Of a DNA stretch of 64,000 nt, positions 35,736-44,875 are shown one piece after another. Each line of letters begins with the position of its first letter. The first letter of the stretch is position 1. Both the position numbers and the translations under genes were made by a program. The notes below the pieces were generated by a model. The model was not told where the DNA came from. It did not search any database and worked only from the letters and a program-made list of their open reading frames with translations. This DNA comes from Caldicellulosiruptor kronotskyensis 2002 (lineage in GTDB: Bacteria > Bacillota > Thermoanaerobacteria > Caldicellulosiruptorales > Caldicellulosiruptoraceae), in NCBI RefSeq assembly GCF_000166775.1, contig NC_014720.1, positions 1,668,501-1,732,500 of the forward strand, given 5' to 3'.

Positions 35736-36002
35736 TTACCTTGCCTGAACAATAAACTTTATTGCAGTCCTTTCCTCACCATCAATATCAATTTCAGAAA
35801 ATGCTGGAATTACAATTAAGTCAATACCATTTGGCGCTACTTTTCCTCTTGCAATTGCAATAGCTTTAACAGCTTGGTTTACAGCACCTGCTCCAACTGC
35901 CTGAAGCTCAGCAACTCTTTTTTCCTTTATTACTGCAGTCAGAGCTCCTGCCACTTTTTGTGGTTTTGAATTTGCAGCAACTTTTAGAACTTCCATACTC
36001 AC
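35736..36002 (-). CDS. spoVS: Stage V sporulation protein S
   Basis: SpoVS is a small Alba-like protein required for efficient sporulation stages in Bacillus. The 88-residue sequence EVLKVAANSKPQKVAGALTAVIKE, VGAGAVNQAVKAIAIARGKVAPNG, SEIDIDGEERTAIKF is nearly diagnostic. The start is GTG 36002, six bases after AGGAGG. It is transcribed alone, with its own terminator; pstA lies upstream. Homologues also occur in non-sporulating relatives, so it does not prove sporulation. Confidence 0.95.
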   Translation of the reverse strand: MSMEVLKVAANSKPQKVAGALTAVIKEKRVAELQAVGAGAVNQAVKAIAIARGKVAPNGIDLIVIPAFSEIDIDGEERTAIKFIVQAR

Positions 36003-36101
36003 ATTATACCTCCTGAATATGATGTGGTGATTTCATTTAAATATAAAACCGATTTTATACTATATATAATTCTACATCATTTTAAAAATTCCTTCTTTAA
36101 T

Positions 36102-36944
36102 TTATCCTCTGCCCAAAATTCTGTTATACCTTCGAATTATCATGTTTGCAAACATATTTATTATAAACACAATTACAATAAGCAATGTTGCAGTAGCATA
36201 TGAATTTAATTTTGAAATTCCTTCTGAAGAAAGAATATAAAGATGGACGGACATGGTTCTCGTTGGACTGAATATGCTTGTGGGGAAATTAAGTGAACTT
36301 CCAGCTGTTAAAAGCACTGCAGCAGTCTCACCTATTGCCCTTCCAACTCCCAAGATAACTCCTGTCAATATCCCGGGCATTGCAGGTGGGATTACAACCT
36401 TAGCTATTGTCTGCCACTTTGTCGCACCAAGTGCAAGGCTCCCTTCCCTAAAAGACATCGGAACAGTTTTTATAGCCTCTTCTGAAGTTCGTATAATGGT
36501 AGGCAGAATCATTATCGAAAGCGTAAGTGCACCTGATAAAATGGACCATCTAAATCCAAGTGCAATTACAAAAAATGCAAATCCGAAAAGCCCATAAATT
36601 ATAGAAGGTATTCCTGCCAATGTTTCTGTGCCAAATCTTATAAGCTCAACAGCTTTTCCTTTCTTTGCATATTCAGTCAAATAGATTGCCGCTAATACCC
36701 CTACAGGCGAAGCAATTATGACTGCAAGCAAGGTTACATACAAAGTTCCGACAATAACAGGGAATATTCCTCCGCTTTTGCCCATCTCTTCAGGGTACTG
36801 TAGAATAAAGCTTAAACTTATACCTTTTAGCCCATTAGAAATAATGTGAAATACTATAACAATTAATATTATCATGGTAATTAACGTAAAAAGTCCAATT
36901 ATAGAAAATACAATGCCCTGTACAACTTTATTCTTTCTTATCAT
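36102..36944 (-). CDS. pstA: Phosphate ABC transporter permease PstA
   Basis: PstA is one of the two membrane subunits of the high-affinity phosphate importer. The 280-residue protein has six hydrophobic segments and the coupling loop REGSLALGATKWQTIAKVVIPPAMPGILTGVILGVGRAIGETAAVL. It overlaps pstC by four bases. The ATPase gene pstB, which usually follows, is not present in the next 6 kb. Confidence 0.95.
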   Translation of the reverse strand: MIRKNKVVQGIVFSIIGLFTLITMIILIVIVFHIISNGLKGISLSFILQYPEEMGKSGGIFPVIVGTLYVTLLAVIIASPVGVLAAIYLTEYAKKGKAVELIRFGTETLAGIPSIIYGLFGFAFFVIALGFRWSILSGALTLSIMILPTIIRTSEEAIKTVPMSFREGSLALGATKWQTIAKVVIPPAMPGILTGVILGVGRAIGETAAVLLTAGSSLNFPTSIFSPTRTMSVHLYILSSEGISKLNSYATATLLIVIVFIINMFANMIIRRYNRILGRG

Positions 36945-37795
36945 TTTTCTTCACCAACTTTTCTTGCAATTACATTTGCAATGGTGTTTAAAATCATAAT
37001 AATTACAAAAAGAACAATTCCAGTTGCAAAAAGCGCCTGAGCATGTTTACCAGACGCATACCCCATCTCAATTGCTATATTTCCTGTCAAGGTCCTTACC
37101 TGATCCAAAATACTATTCGGTATTTTTGGACTATTGCCTGCTACCATAATAACAGCCATGGTCTCGCCAATTGCCCTTCCCATACCAAGAATTATTGAAG
37201 CAATGATTCCAGACTTTGCAGCAGGCAAAATAACCCCCTTAATTGTTTGCCAGTGAGTTGCACCAAGGGCTAAAGACCCTTCTTTATACTCTCTTGGCAC
37301 AGACCTTATTGATACTTCTGAGATGTTAATAATTGTTGGCAAAATCATAATTCCCAAAATTATAGAAGACGCCAAAATAGAAAAACCAGACCCACCTAAA
37401 TATTTCCTTATCAAGGGAACCACAACAACAAGACCATAAAAACCATATATCACAGAGGGGATTCCTGCCAACAGCTCAACAAATGGTCTTATAAGCCTTG
37501 ATATTTTTTCATTTACAAGTTCACCCAAAAATATTGCTGTTGCAATTCCAATTGGTACACCTATAATAATTGCTCCCAAAGTAACATAAATCGAACCCAA
37601 AATCATCGGGAATATCCCAAATTTGCCACTTAAAGGTGCCCATTTTTTACCCAAAATAAAGTTCCAAAGCCCATATTCTTTTATGATTGCAAAACCTTCT
37701 TTAAAGATAAAAATGGTGATAAGCAGTACAGAAACTACTGAAATAGCAGCAGCTAAAAACAAAATCATTTCTATTGCACTTTTCTTCTTAGGCAT
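36941..37795 (-). CDS. pstC: Phosphate ABC transporter permease PstC
   Basis: PstC is the partner permease. The 284-residue sequence has six membrane segments and the EAA loop KEGSLALGATHWQTIKGVILPAAKSGIIASIILGMGRAIGETMAV. It follows pstS and overlaps pstA, in the usual pstSCA order. Identification is secure. Confidence 0.95.
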   Translation of the reverse strand: MPKKKSAIEMILFLAAAISVVSVLLITIFIFKEGFAIIKEYGLWNFILGKKWAPLSGKFGIFPMILGSIYVTLGAIIIGVPIGIATAIFLGELVNEKISRLIRPFVELLAGIPSVIYGFYGLVVVVPLIRKYLGGSGFSILASSIILGIMILPTIINISEVSIRSVPREYKEGSLALGATHWQTIKGVILPAAKSGIIASIILGMGRAIGETMAVIMVAGNSPKIPNSILDQVRTLTGNIAIEMGYASGKHAQALFATGIVLFVIIMILNTIANVIARKVGEEK

Positions 37796-37826
37796 AATAA
37801 ATCTTACACCCCATTACAATAAATTA

Positions 37827-38645
37827 CTACTTCACTTTGATGTAATGGTGCTTTTCTACAATGGCCTGTCCTTCTTCGCTTAAAGTAAAATCAATAAATT
37901 CTTTTACAAGACCTTTTGGTTCATCCTTAGTCAAAAACAGAAAAGGTCTCTGAAGTTTATACTTGCCATTTTTTACATTAGCATCTGTAGGTTCCACTCC
38001 TTCTATTTTTACAGCTTTAACACTTGAATCCAGCACACCTATTGAGATATATCCTATTGCATTAGGGTCTTGCGAAACGGACTGTTTCACAGCACCTTGT
38101 GATGGCTGAACAACTGCAGAATCAGAAATTGAACTACCACCCATCACAAGTTCTTCAAATGCACCACGTGTTCCAGACCCCTCTTCTCGTGTTACAACAA
38201 CAATCTGCGCATCTTTGCCACCAACATCTTTCCAACTTTTTATTTTGCCTGTATATATATCTTTTATCTGTTTTATTGTAAGATTTTCAATAGGATTTGA
38301 AGGATGCACAACAATTGCAATTCCATCAACTGCTATCTTGTATTCATGAAGACCTTTTTCTTCTGGTTTTAGTTCTCTCGAAGATGTGCCAATATCAGCA
38401 ACACCGTCTCTGGCTGATTTTATCCCAACACCTGAACCTCCGCCTTGGACCTCAATTTTGGTGTCTGGGTGTTTTTCCATAAACGCCTTTGCTAAATCAT
38501 CTGCCAATGGCTGAACAGAAGTTGAACCCGCAACTGTAATCGAATTTTTAGATTTCTGAGCTTCATTTCCTACATTTTTGCATCCAAAAAGAAGTAAACT
38601 CAAAAAAGATAATACAACTACTAAAACAAAAGATTTTTTGTACAT
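37827..38645 (-). CDS. pstS: Phosphate-binding lipoprotein PstS
   Basis: PstS captures phosphate outside the membrane. The 272-residue protein has a lipoprotein signal with lipobox LLFGC near residue 22. Mature motifs are ITVAGSTSVQPLADDLAKAF, VQGGGSGVGIKSA, IGTSSRELKPEE and TREEGSGTRGAFEELV, which form the phosphate pocket. The promoter region carries four PHO-box-like repeats. It is the first gene of pstSCA. Confidence 0.95.
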   Translation of the reverse strand: MYKKSFVLVVVLSFLSLLLFGCKNVGNEAQKSKNSITVAGSTSVQPLADDLAKAFMEKHPDTKIEVQGGGSGVGIKSARDGVADIGTSSRELKPEEKGLHEYKIAVDGIAIVVHPSNPIENLTIKQIKDIYTGKIKSWKDVGGKDAQIVVVTREEGSGTRGAFEELVMGGSSISDSAVVQPSQGAVKQSVSQDPNAIGYISIGVLDSSVKAVKIEGVEPTDANVKNGKYKLQRPFLFLTKDEPKGLVKEFIDFTLSEEGQAIVEKHHYIKVK

Positions 38646-38725
38646 TTATTCCACTCCCCATTTTAATTTTTTACATATTATTTTTACCCTTATGTTTCTG
38701 ATATATTACGATTTTACACAACTAA

Positions 38726-38765
38726 TGTTAAATCAAATTAAAATGAATGTTAAATCTATGTTAAA
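38726..38765 (-). promoter_or_regulatory. PHO box: four 7-bp repeats with 11-bp spacing upstream of pstS
   Basis: Read on the minus strand, TTTAACA (38759-38765), TTTAACA (38748-38754), TTTTAAT (38737-38743) and TTTAACA (38726-38732) are spaced exactly 11 bp, one helical turn. This is the arrangement of Gram-positive PhoP binding sites (TTAACA-type direct repeats). They lie 80-120 bases before the pstS ATG. Control by a PhoP-like regulator under phosphate starvation is inferred; no phoP gene is in the window. Confidence 0.85.
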
Positions 38766-38770
38766 TAACC

Positions 38771-39796
38771 TTAAAGTCGGCTAATATCAACTACAGTTTC
38801 ATTAGATTCTGTAATCATCCTTATCTTATCAACCTCTTCATTGCTACATAACACTTCAATTTCAGCATGAGAAAAAAGCTGTTTAAACCTTTTGATATTA
38901 CTTTTTTTCTGTCCTACAAATTTTGAGTAGTTCTTAGGATGTACTATAAACAATACTTTAGTAAACTTTTGGTCTTGTAATCTTTCTACTACCTTTCTGA
39001 ATATTATCTCTGAGTCTACAAGCTCACCAAACGAAGGATGAAAAGGTCCTGCTAAAACTTTTGCATTGTAATTTATCTCTTCTGTTGGCTGAAGCCCAAC
39101 TCTAATAACATTTACGCCCTTTTCTATAAATATGGATTTTATCTGGCTACATCTTTCTACTGTCTCATTTAAAGAAAGAGGCTCATATTCTCCTTTTTGG
39201 TACATCTTTGCAAGATAAGTACCCTCTATGACAAGAGTTGGATAAATCCTTGCAATGTCAGGCGAAAAACTGGTCAATATCTTTGCTGTTTCAATATCCA
39301 TCTCAGGTGTTGATTTTGGAAGCCCTACCATAACCTGAACCCCGAGTAAAAACCCAAACTTTTTTATCATTTCCATTGCATTTTTGCTATGCTGAGCAGT
39401 GTGTCCTCTTGCGCACGCATTTAAAACATGGTCAAACATACTTTGGATTCCAAGTTCTATTGTTCTCACATTGTAAAATTTTAATAATATTAATCTCTCC
39501 TCATCAATACAGTCCGGTCTTGTGGAAATTCGAATACTCTTTATTCTCTCGAAACTATTAGCAAGTTCAAGCAATTTTTTTTGAAAATCTATATCGATGG
39601 CAGTAAAATTGCCACCATAATATGCAAGTTCAACCTCCTCATCTAAATTAATTTTCAGTCCTTGTTCAATCTGCCTTTTTATCCTATCCAAGCTTACCTC
39701 TTCTTTTTCTCCAGATATTGTTTTTTGATTGCAAAATATACAGTTAAAAGGACAGGCATACTGGGGAATAAATATGGGTAAAATCCTATGTTTCAC
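38771..39796 (-). CDS. Radical SAM protein, Elp3-like
   Basis: The N-terminus has IPQYACPFNCIFCNQ, the C-x3-C-x2-C that binds a radical-SAM 4Fe-4S cluster; ELAYYGGNFTAID is the GGE-like SAM motif. The rest resembles the Elp3-type oxidoreductase family (STRPDCIDEERLILL, TIELGIQSMFDHVLNA). There is no acetyltransferase domain. It overlaps rnc by four bases, a pairing conserved in Firmicutes. The substrate is unknown. Confidence 0.87.
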   Translation of the reverse strand: MKHRILPIFIPQYACPFNCIFCNQKTISGEKEEVSLDRIKRQIEQGLKINLDEEVELAYYGGNFTAIDIDFQKKLLELANSFERIKSIRISTRPDCIDEERLILLKFYNVRTIELGIQSMFDHVLNACARGHTAQHSKNAMEMIKKFGFLLGVQVMVGLPKSTPEMDIETAKILTSFSPDIARIYPTLVIEGTYLAKMYQKGEYEPLSLNETVERCSQIKSIFIEKGVNVIRVGLQPTEEINYNAKVLAGPFHPSFGELVDSEIIFRKVVERLQDQKFTKVLFIVHPKNYSKFVGQKKSNIKRFKQLFSHAEIEVLCSNEEVDKIRMITESNETVVDISRL

Positions 39797-40461
39797 TCCT
39801 CTTTCTCCCCCATTTCAAGCAAGAATTTATACGCTGCATCCTGCTGAGCCTCTTTTTTTGAAGTTCCGTATCCTTCAGAGACTTTTTTCCCTTCAATGAA
39901 AAGTTCTGACTTGAAATATTTCTTTTCAATTATTTCATAATCTTTGTACACAATCTTTTTTTGCCCTTCCTTCTGTACAAACTCTTGAAGCTTTGTCTTG
40001 TAATCGTAAAAAAGCTTGCCTGCTACAGCTTTTTGAATGTAAGGTTTAAGAAGATTAACAATAATCTTCTCAAGTTTTTCGAAGCCAGATTCAATAAAAA
40101 TTGCTCCAAAAATAGCTTCAACTACATCTGCTAAAATAGATTTGTTCTCATGAAATTTTTCCATTTTTTCACGTTTACCAAAAATTATATGATTTTTAAG
40201 ATTCAGCTTTTCTGCAATCTTAGATAACGTCTGACTGCACACAACTGCAGCTCTTATATTAGTAAGTTCACCTTCAGAAAGCTCTGGAAAATGGACAAAC
40301 AAATATTTGCTCACAGCAAGTTCTAAAGCTGCATCACCAAGAAATTCGAGCCTTTCATAGCAGTTTTTGTTACTATGTGTTGCCGATTTATGAGTAAGCG
40401 CAAGCCTCAACAGATTTTTATCCTTGAATTTGTATCCCAAAGCTTTCTCTATTTCTTCCAT
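39793..40461 (-). CDS. rnc: Ribonuclease III
   Basis: RNase III cleaves double-stranded RNA, for example rRNA precursors. The 222-residue protein has the signature ERLEFLGDAALELAVSKYLF, the acidic residues of LADVVEAIFGAIFIESGFE, and a C-terminal dsRNA-binding domain (KLQEFVQKEGQ through GTSKKEAQQDAAYKFLLE). It follows the fab operon and precedes the radical SAM gene. Confidence 0.96.
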   Translation of the reverse strand: MEEIEKALGYKFKDKNLLRLALTHKSATHSNKNCYERLEFLGDAALELAVSKYLFVHFPELSEGELTNIRAAVVCSQTLSKIAEKLNLKNHIIFGKREKMEKFHENKSILADVVEAIFGAIFIESGFEKLEKIIVNLLKPYIQKAVAGKLFYDYKTKLQEFVQKEGQKKIVYKDYEIIEKKYFKSELFIEGKKVSEGYGTSKKEAQQDAAYKFLLEMGEKEE

Positions 40462-40513
40462 CCTTACTTCTGTTTTCCCCTTTCCTCAAAAATCTTTCAT
40501 TAACAAATACAAA

Positions 40514-40545
40514 ATGCCCCAATTTCTACTTTAAAATTGGGGCAT
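40514..40545 (-). terminator. Hairpin after fabF, likely terminator
   Basis: ATGCCCCAATTT pairs exactly with AAATTGGGGCAT on the minus strand (12 bp, 8-base loop), followed by the moderately T-rich TTTGTATTTG. It separates fabF from rnc. Read-through into rnc is possible. Confidence 0.7.
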
Positions 40546-40555
40546 CTTTATTTTT

Positions 40556-41794
40556 CTATTCTTCGTATTTTTTAAGAACAAGAACTGCGTTGTGACCTCC
40601 AAAACCGAAAGAGTTTGTCATAGCATACTCAATATTTCTTTCTCTGCCCTGATTAACAGTATAATCCAAATCGCACTCTTCATCTTTGGTAGCATAATTA
40701 ATTGTTGGTGGAACAAATTGGTTATATATTGCCAATGCAGTTATCAATGTTTCCACTGCTCCTGCAGCGCCAAGCCAATGACCTGTCATAGACTTTGTAG
40801 AACTTACTGAAAGTTTATATGCATGTTCACCAAACAATTTTTTAATTGCAAGTGTTTCGTATTTATCATTATAAGGTGTAGAAGTACCATGAGCATTTAT
40901 ATAGTCTATCTTTTCAGGATCAATTCCTGCATCCTTTATTGCCCTTTGCATTGCAAGCATAGGCCCTTCTCCTTCTGGGTCAGGTGCTGTTATGTGATAT
41001 GCATCATCTGACGCACCATATCCCACAACCTCAGCATATATTTTAGCTCCTCGCTTTTTTGCATGTTCAAGTTCTTCTAAGATAAGTATCGCTCCACCTT
41101 CGCCCATTACAAAACCGTCCCTGTCTTTATCAAACGGTCTGCAGGCAGAATTTGGATCAGGGTTTGTTGACATTGCCTTCATAGCACAAAAACCTGCAAA
41201 TGAAAGTGGAGTGATTGCCGCCTCAGACCCGCCAGTGACTATCACATCAGCATAGTCTTGCTGAATCATTCTAAATGCTTCTCCAATTGCATGTGCGGAA
41301 GAGGCACATGCTGTAACAATTGTTTCATTTATACCTTTGAATCCATATGTTATTGCAATGTGTCCTGCTGCAATATTTGCTATCATCATTGGAACAAAGA
41401 AAGGACTTACCCTTGATGGTCCTTTCTCTCTCAAGATATTTGCCTGTTCCTCTAATGTCTCAATTCCCCCAATGCCACTTCCTATTACCACACCAACTTT
41501 TGTCTTGTCAATGTTTTCTAAATTGAGTTTACTATCTTCAAGTGCAAGTTTTGTTGCTGCTAAAGCAAAGTGTGTGAACCTATCCATTCTTCGTGCTTCT
41601 TTTTTGTCTATGTAATTTGTGGGGTCAAAGTTTACAATCTCTGCAGCAACCTTTGTAGGAAAGTTTGAAATGTCAAATTTCTCTACAACTTTGATACCAT
41701 TTTTCCCATTTTTGATAGAATTCCAAAATGTATCTATATCAAATCCCAAAGAGGATATAACTCCCAGCCCAGTTATCACAACTCTTCTTTTCAT
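40556..41794 (-). CDS. fabF: 3-oxoacyl-[acyl-carrier-protein] synthase II
   Basis: FabF elongates fatty acids by condensing acyl groups with malonyl-ACP. The 412-residue sequence has the catalytic cysteine in [17 protein letters not shown], the histidines in [11 protein letters not shown] and [14 protein letters not shown], and the C-terminal [10 protein letters not shown]. It is the last fab gene of the operon, separated from acpP by a long hairpin (41826-41873). Confidence 0.97.
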   Translation of the reverse strand: MKRRVVITGLGVISSLGFDIDTFWNSIKNGKNGIKVVEKFDISNFPTKVAAEIVNFDPTNYIDKKEARRMDRFTHFALAATKLALEDSKLNLENIDKTKVGVVIGSGIGGIETLEEQANILREKGPSRVSPFFVPMMIANIAAGHIAITYGFKGINETIVTACASSAHAIGEAFRMIQQDYADVIVTGGSEAAITPLSFAGFCAMKAMSTNPDPNSACRPFDKDRDGFVMGEGGAILILEELEHAKKRGAKIYAEVVGYGASDDAYHITAPDPEGEGPMLAMQRAIKDAGIDPEKIDYINAHGTSTPYNDKYETLAIKKLFGEHAYKLSVSSTKSMTGHWLGAAGAVETLITALAIYNQFVPPTINYATKDEECDLDYTVNQGRERNIEYAMTNSFGFGGHNAVLVLKKYEE

Positions 41795-41825
41795 TCAAGT
41801 TTACCTCCTAAACGTTTAAAAGTTG

Positions 41826-41873
41826 AATACTTTACCCCTGCTTTTGAAATTCTTAAAAGCAGGGGCAAGTATT
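41826..41873 (-). promoter_or_regulatory. Long hairpin between acpP and fabF
   Basis: The 80-base gap holds a stem of about 19 bp with small mismatches: AATACTTGCCCCTGCTTTT pairs with AAAAGCAGGGGTAAAGTATT around an 8-9 base loop. In the direction of transcription no T-run follows, so it is not a classical terminator. It may protect the acpP 3' end or be an RNase III site, allowing more ACP than FabF to be made (inference). Confidence 0.55.
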
Positions 41874-41875
41874 TT

Positions 41876-42112
41876 TTATTGATGCTCTTCAATATATTTT
41901 ACCGCATCTGCAACTGTTCTAATCTTTTCTGCATCCTCATCTGGAATTTCAATGCCAAACTCTTCTTCAAGCTCCATGATAAGCTCAACAATGTCTAGTG
42001 AGTCTGCACCAAGGTCGTCCAAGAAAGAAGATTCAGGTGTTATCTTGTCTTCTTCAATGTCAAGTTTGTCTGCTATGATCTTTTTTACCTTTTCAAAAAT
42101 TTCGCTGTTCAC
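41876..42112 (-). CDS. acpP: Acyl carrier protein
   Basis: ACP carries growing acyl chains on phosphopantetheine. The attachment serine is in [28 protein letters not shown] start at GTG 42112, eight bases after GGAGG, giving the normal 78 residues; an upstream TTG at 42127 would place that site inside the gene. It lies between fabG and fabF. Confidence 0.97.
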   Translation of the reverse strand: MNSEIFEKVKKIIADKLDIEEDKITPESSFLDDLGADSLDIVELIMELEEEFGIEIPDEDAEKIRTVADAVKYIEEHQ

Positions 42113-42168
42113 AAAAAACACCTCCAAAAATTTTGTATTTTTAATAATCGCCCTACTTAAGAATATTA

Positions 42169-42915
42169 TTACATAATCATCCCACCGTCAACAACAATAA
42201 CTTGCCCAGTAATATAGGATGAAAGGCTTGAGGCAAGAAAAAGTGCCACGTTTGCAATCTCATCAGCCTCGCCAAATCGACCAAGTGGGATGGAAGAAAG
42301 CATGGCCTCTTTTACCTTGTCACTTAAAACTTCTGTCATGTCAGTTTTAATAAATCCTGGTGCTATTGCATTTACCCTGATATTGCGGGACGCAAGTTCT
42401 TTTGCAAGAGACTTAGTAAGACCTATTATTCCTGCTTTGGACGCTGCATAATTTGCCTGTCCAACATTTCCTGCAATTCCTACAACAGAGGATATATTAA
42501 TTATATTGCCAAACCGCTGTTTTACCATCATTTTGGCAGCTGCTCTTGCGCACAAAAACGCTCCTTTTAGGTTTATCGCAATAACCTTATCAAAATCCTC
42601 CTCATTCATTCTAAGAATTAGTCCATCTTTTGTAATTCCGGCATTATTAACAAGTATATCAAGCCTTCCAAACTCCTTTTCCACTTGTGAAAACATATGA
42701 CTTACCTCATCTGGATTTGAAACATCACATTTTATTATCATCGTTTTTGTTCCTATTTTCTCTATCTCTTCTTTCAAATTTTCTGCTTGGGACTGACTTG
42801 ACGAATAGTTAATAACTACATTTGCTCCGTTTTGAGCAAACTTTAAAGCAATAGCTCTTCCAATTCCACGTGATGCGCCTGTAATGAGCGCCACTTTATC
42901 TTTTAATAGTTCCAT
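42169..42915 (-). CDS. fabG: 3-oxoacyl-[acyl-carrier-protein] reductase
   Basis: FabG reduces 3-oxoacyl-ACP with NADPH. The 248-residue short-chain dehydrogenase has [19 protein letters not shown], the conserved NNAG in [16 protein letters not shown], the catalytic serine in [12 protein letters not shown] and [24 protein letters not shown] precedes the ATG. It follows fabD in the operon. Confidence 0.97.
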   Translation of the reverse strand: MELLKDKVALITGASRGIGRAIALKFAQNGANVVINYSSSQSQAENLKEEIEKIGTKTMIIKCDVSNPDEVSHMFSQVEKEFGRLDILVNNAGITKDGLILRMNEEDFDKVIAINLKGAFLCARAAAKMMVKQRFGNIINISSVVGIAGNVGQANYAASKAGIIGLTKSLAKELASRNIRVNAIAPGFIKTDMTEVLSDKVKEAMLSSIPLGRFGEADEIANVALFLASSLSSYITGQVIVVDGGMIM

Positions 42916-42956
42916 AATTTAAAATCCTCCTACAACAAAATCTTATGAATGCGATG

Positions 42957-43868
42957 TTAAAGATTATTCATGTCTTCAACCTTGTTAATGTTTATAATTT
43001 TAATATCCTTTTTTATCTTCTTTACAAGACCACTTAAAGTGGTTCCAGGTCCTATCTCTACAAATGTATCAAATCCATCTTCCAAAAGTCTATTTACACA
43101 TCCAAGAAAGTTAACAGTAGTATAAACCTGTTTTTCTAAAAGGTCTATTATATCCTCTTTTTTCATATAGTCTGCTGTAACATTCGATACAACGGGGATT
43201 TGAGGTTCTTTTATATCAATTTCTAATAAATGTTTTTTCAGCTTCTCTCCTGCACCTTTTATAAGGCTGCAGTGAAATGGTGCAGAGACGTTTAGTTCCA
43301 CACATCTTTTTGCTCCCTTTTGCTTTGCAATCTCCATTGCAAAATACACAGCTTGTTTTTCTCCAGAAATCACCGTCTGTTCAGGAGAATTGATGTTTGA
43401 AATTTCAACAACTCCCTTCTCTTTTGCTATTCTACAGACTTCTTTTACATCTTCTGCTGACAAGCCCAAAACCGCTGCCATTGCTCCTACACCTTCAGGC
43501 ACCTCATTTTGCATATATTCTCCTCTTTTTGAAACAAGCCACACAGCAGTTTTAAAATCAATACAACCAGATACAACAAGCGCAGAGTACTCTCCTAAAC
43601 TCTGACCAAATACAGCTTCAGGTTCAAGTTTTTCTTTCACAACTTCATATATTGCAATTGAGGTTGTAAGAATTGCAGGTTGAGTAATTTTTGTAAGTTT
43701 AAGTTCCTCTTCGGGACCATTGAAAATAACGTTCTTTAAATCAAAATCTAAAGCTTCATTTGCTAAATCAAAAATCCTTTTGGCAGGCTCAAAATTTTGA
43801 TAAAAATCATAACCCATACCAACAAATTGTGCACCCTGACCAGGAAACATTATTGCTAACTTCCCCAC
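42957..43868 (-). CDS. fabD: Malonyl-CoA:ACP transacylase
   Basis: FabD loads malonate onto ACP. Signatures are IMFPGQGAQFVGMGYDF, the nucleophile serine in FGQSLGEYSALVVSG, SAPFHCSLI with the histidine, and the C-terminal EIGPGTTLSGLVKKI. GTG 43868, which follows AGGAG by ten bases, is the likely start; an upstream ATG at 43895 overlaps fabH and lacks a site. No enoyl-ACP reductase gene lies beside it, although fabK often does. Confidence 0.96.
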   Translation of the reverse strand: MGKLAIMFPGQGAQFVGMGYDFYQNFEPAKRIFDLANEALDFDLKNVIFNGPEEELKLTKITQPAILTTSIAIYEVVKEKLEPEAVFGQSLGEYSALVVSGCIDFKTAVWLVSKRGEYMQNEVPEGVGAMAAVLGLSAEDVKEVCRIAKEKGVVEISNINSPEQTVISGEKQAVYFAMEIAKQKGAKRCVELNVSAPFHCSLIKGAGEKLKKHLLEIDIKEPQIPVVSNVTADYMKKEDIIDLLEKQVYTTVNFLGCVNRLLEDGFDTFVEIGPGTTLSGLVKKIKKDIKIININKVEDMNNL

Positions 43869-43885
43869 TGTATAACCTCTCCTTT

Positions 43886-44872
43886 CTAAATCCATTTAAC
43901 AGCACAAGATGCCCACGTAAGGCCTCCTCCGAATCCAACAAGTACAATCTTGTCACCTTTTTTTATCTTTCCTTCTTCTATTGCCTCATCAAGTGCAATT
44001 GGGATTGATGCAGCAGATGTATTACCATATTTGTGCAGGTTAACAAACACCTTTTCCATTGGAATTTTGAGCCTCTTTGCAGCACTTTCAATTATCCTTA
44101 TATTTGCTTGATGGGGTATGAAAACATCAATATCCGAAGAAGAAAGCCCAACCTTTTCCAAAACCTTTTCAACTGCGTACGGCATTATTTTAACAGCAAA
44201 TTTGTAAACCTCATTTCCATCCATATAGATTTTTCTAAAGTTTGGCATATCTTTAAATTGAGAATAGCTCAAATCACTGAGCCCAAACGCATGACAGTAA
44301 AGCAAAAGCCCGTTTTCCCCATCACTTCCAAGCTCAAACCCTAAAATTCCTTCTTCGCTCGAAGCTGTTAAAATGGAAGCACCTGCCCCATCACCAAAAA
44401 GCACACATGTGGACCTGTCAGACCAGTTAGTTACCTTAGAAAGTGCTTCGGCACCTATAACAAGAGCAGTTTTGCAAAACCCGTTTTGAATAAATTGAGT
44501 AGCAATTGCCATACCATATATAAAACCTGAACATGCTGCGGATATGTCAAAAGCAAATGCATTTTTAAGTTTTAACTCTTTTTGAACAAGGCATGCTGTT
44601 GAAGGAAAAAACATCTCAGGTGTTACTGTTGCAACAACCACAAGGTCAATCTCATCCGGTAAAATTCCTGCCTTTTGCATAGCATTTCTTGCTGCTTGGA
44701 CTGCTAAGTCGGTTGTAGAAAGTTTTCCATCAACTATTCTTCTTTCTTTTATACCTGTTCGCTGGGTTATCCATTCATCAGATGTATCAACCATCTTTTC
44801 TAAATCATGGTTGGAAAGAATTCTCTCGGGTACAAATCTTCCTGTTGAAAGAATCTTGACATTGTGTTTCAT
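43886..44872 (-). CDS. fabH: 3-oxoacyl-[acyl-carrier-protein] synthase III
   Basis: FabH starts each fatty acid chain from acyl-CoA and malonyl-ACP. The 328-residue protein shows the Cys-His-Asn triad: [27 protein letters not shown] and [25 protein letters not shown] and the C-terminal [13 protein letters not shown] also fit. It starts three bases after plsX. Confidence 0.97.
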   Translation of the reverse strand: MKHNVKILSTGRFVPERILSNHDLEKMVDTSDEWITQRTGIKERRIVDGKLSTTDLAVQAARNAMQKAGILPDEIDLVVVATVTPEMFFPSTACLVQKELKLKNAFAFDISAACSGFIYGMAIATQFIQNGFCKTALVIGAEALSKVTNWSDRSTCVLFGDGAGASILTASSEEGILGFELGSDGENGLLLYCHAFGLSDLSYSQFKDMPNFRKIYMDGNEVYKFAVKIMPYAVEKVLEKVGLSSSDIDVFIPHQANIRIIESAAKRLKIPMEKVFVNLHKYGNTSAASIPIALDEAIEEGKIKKGDKIVLVGFGGGLTWASCAVKWI

Positions 44873-44875
44873 TTT

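Noticed and set aside
36003-36101. A short pstB remnant between pstA and spoVS
   Set aside because: The 99-base gap has no P-loop or signature coding and is AT-rich; there is no trace of an ATPase.
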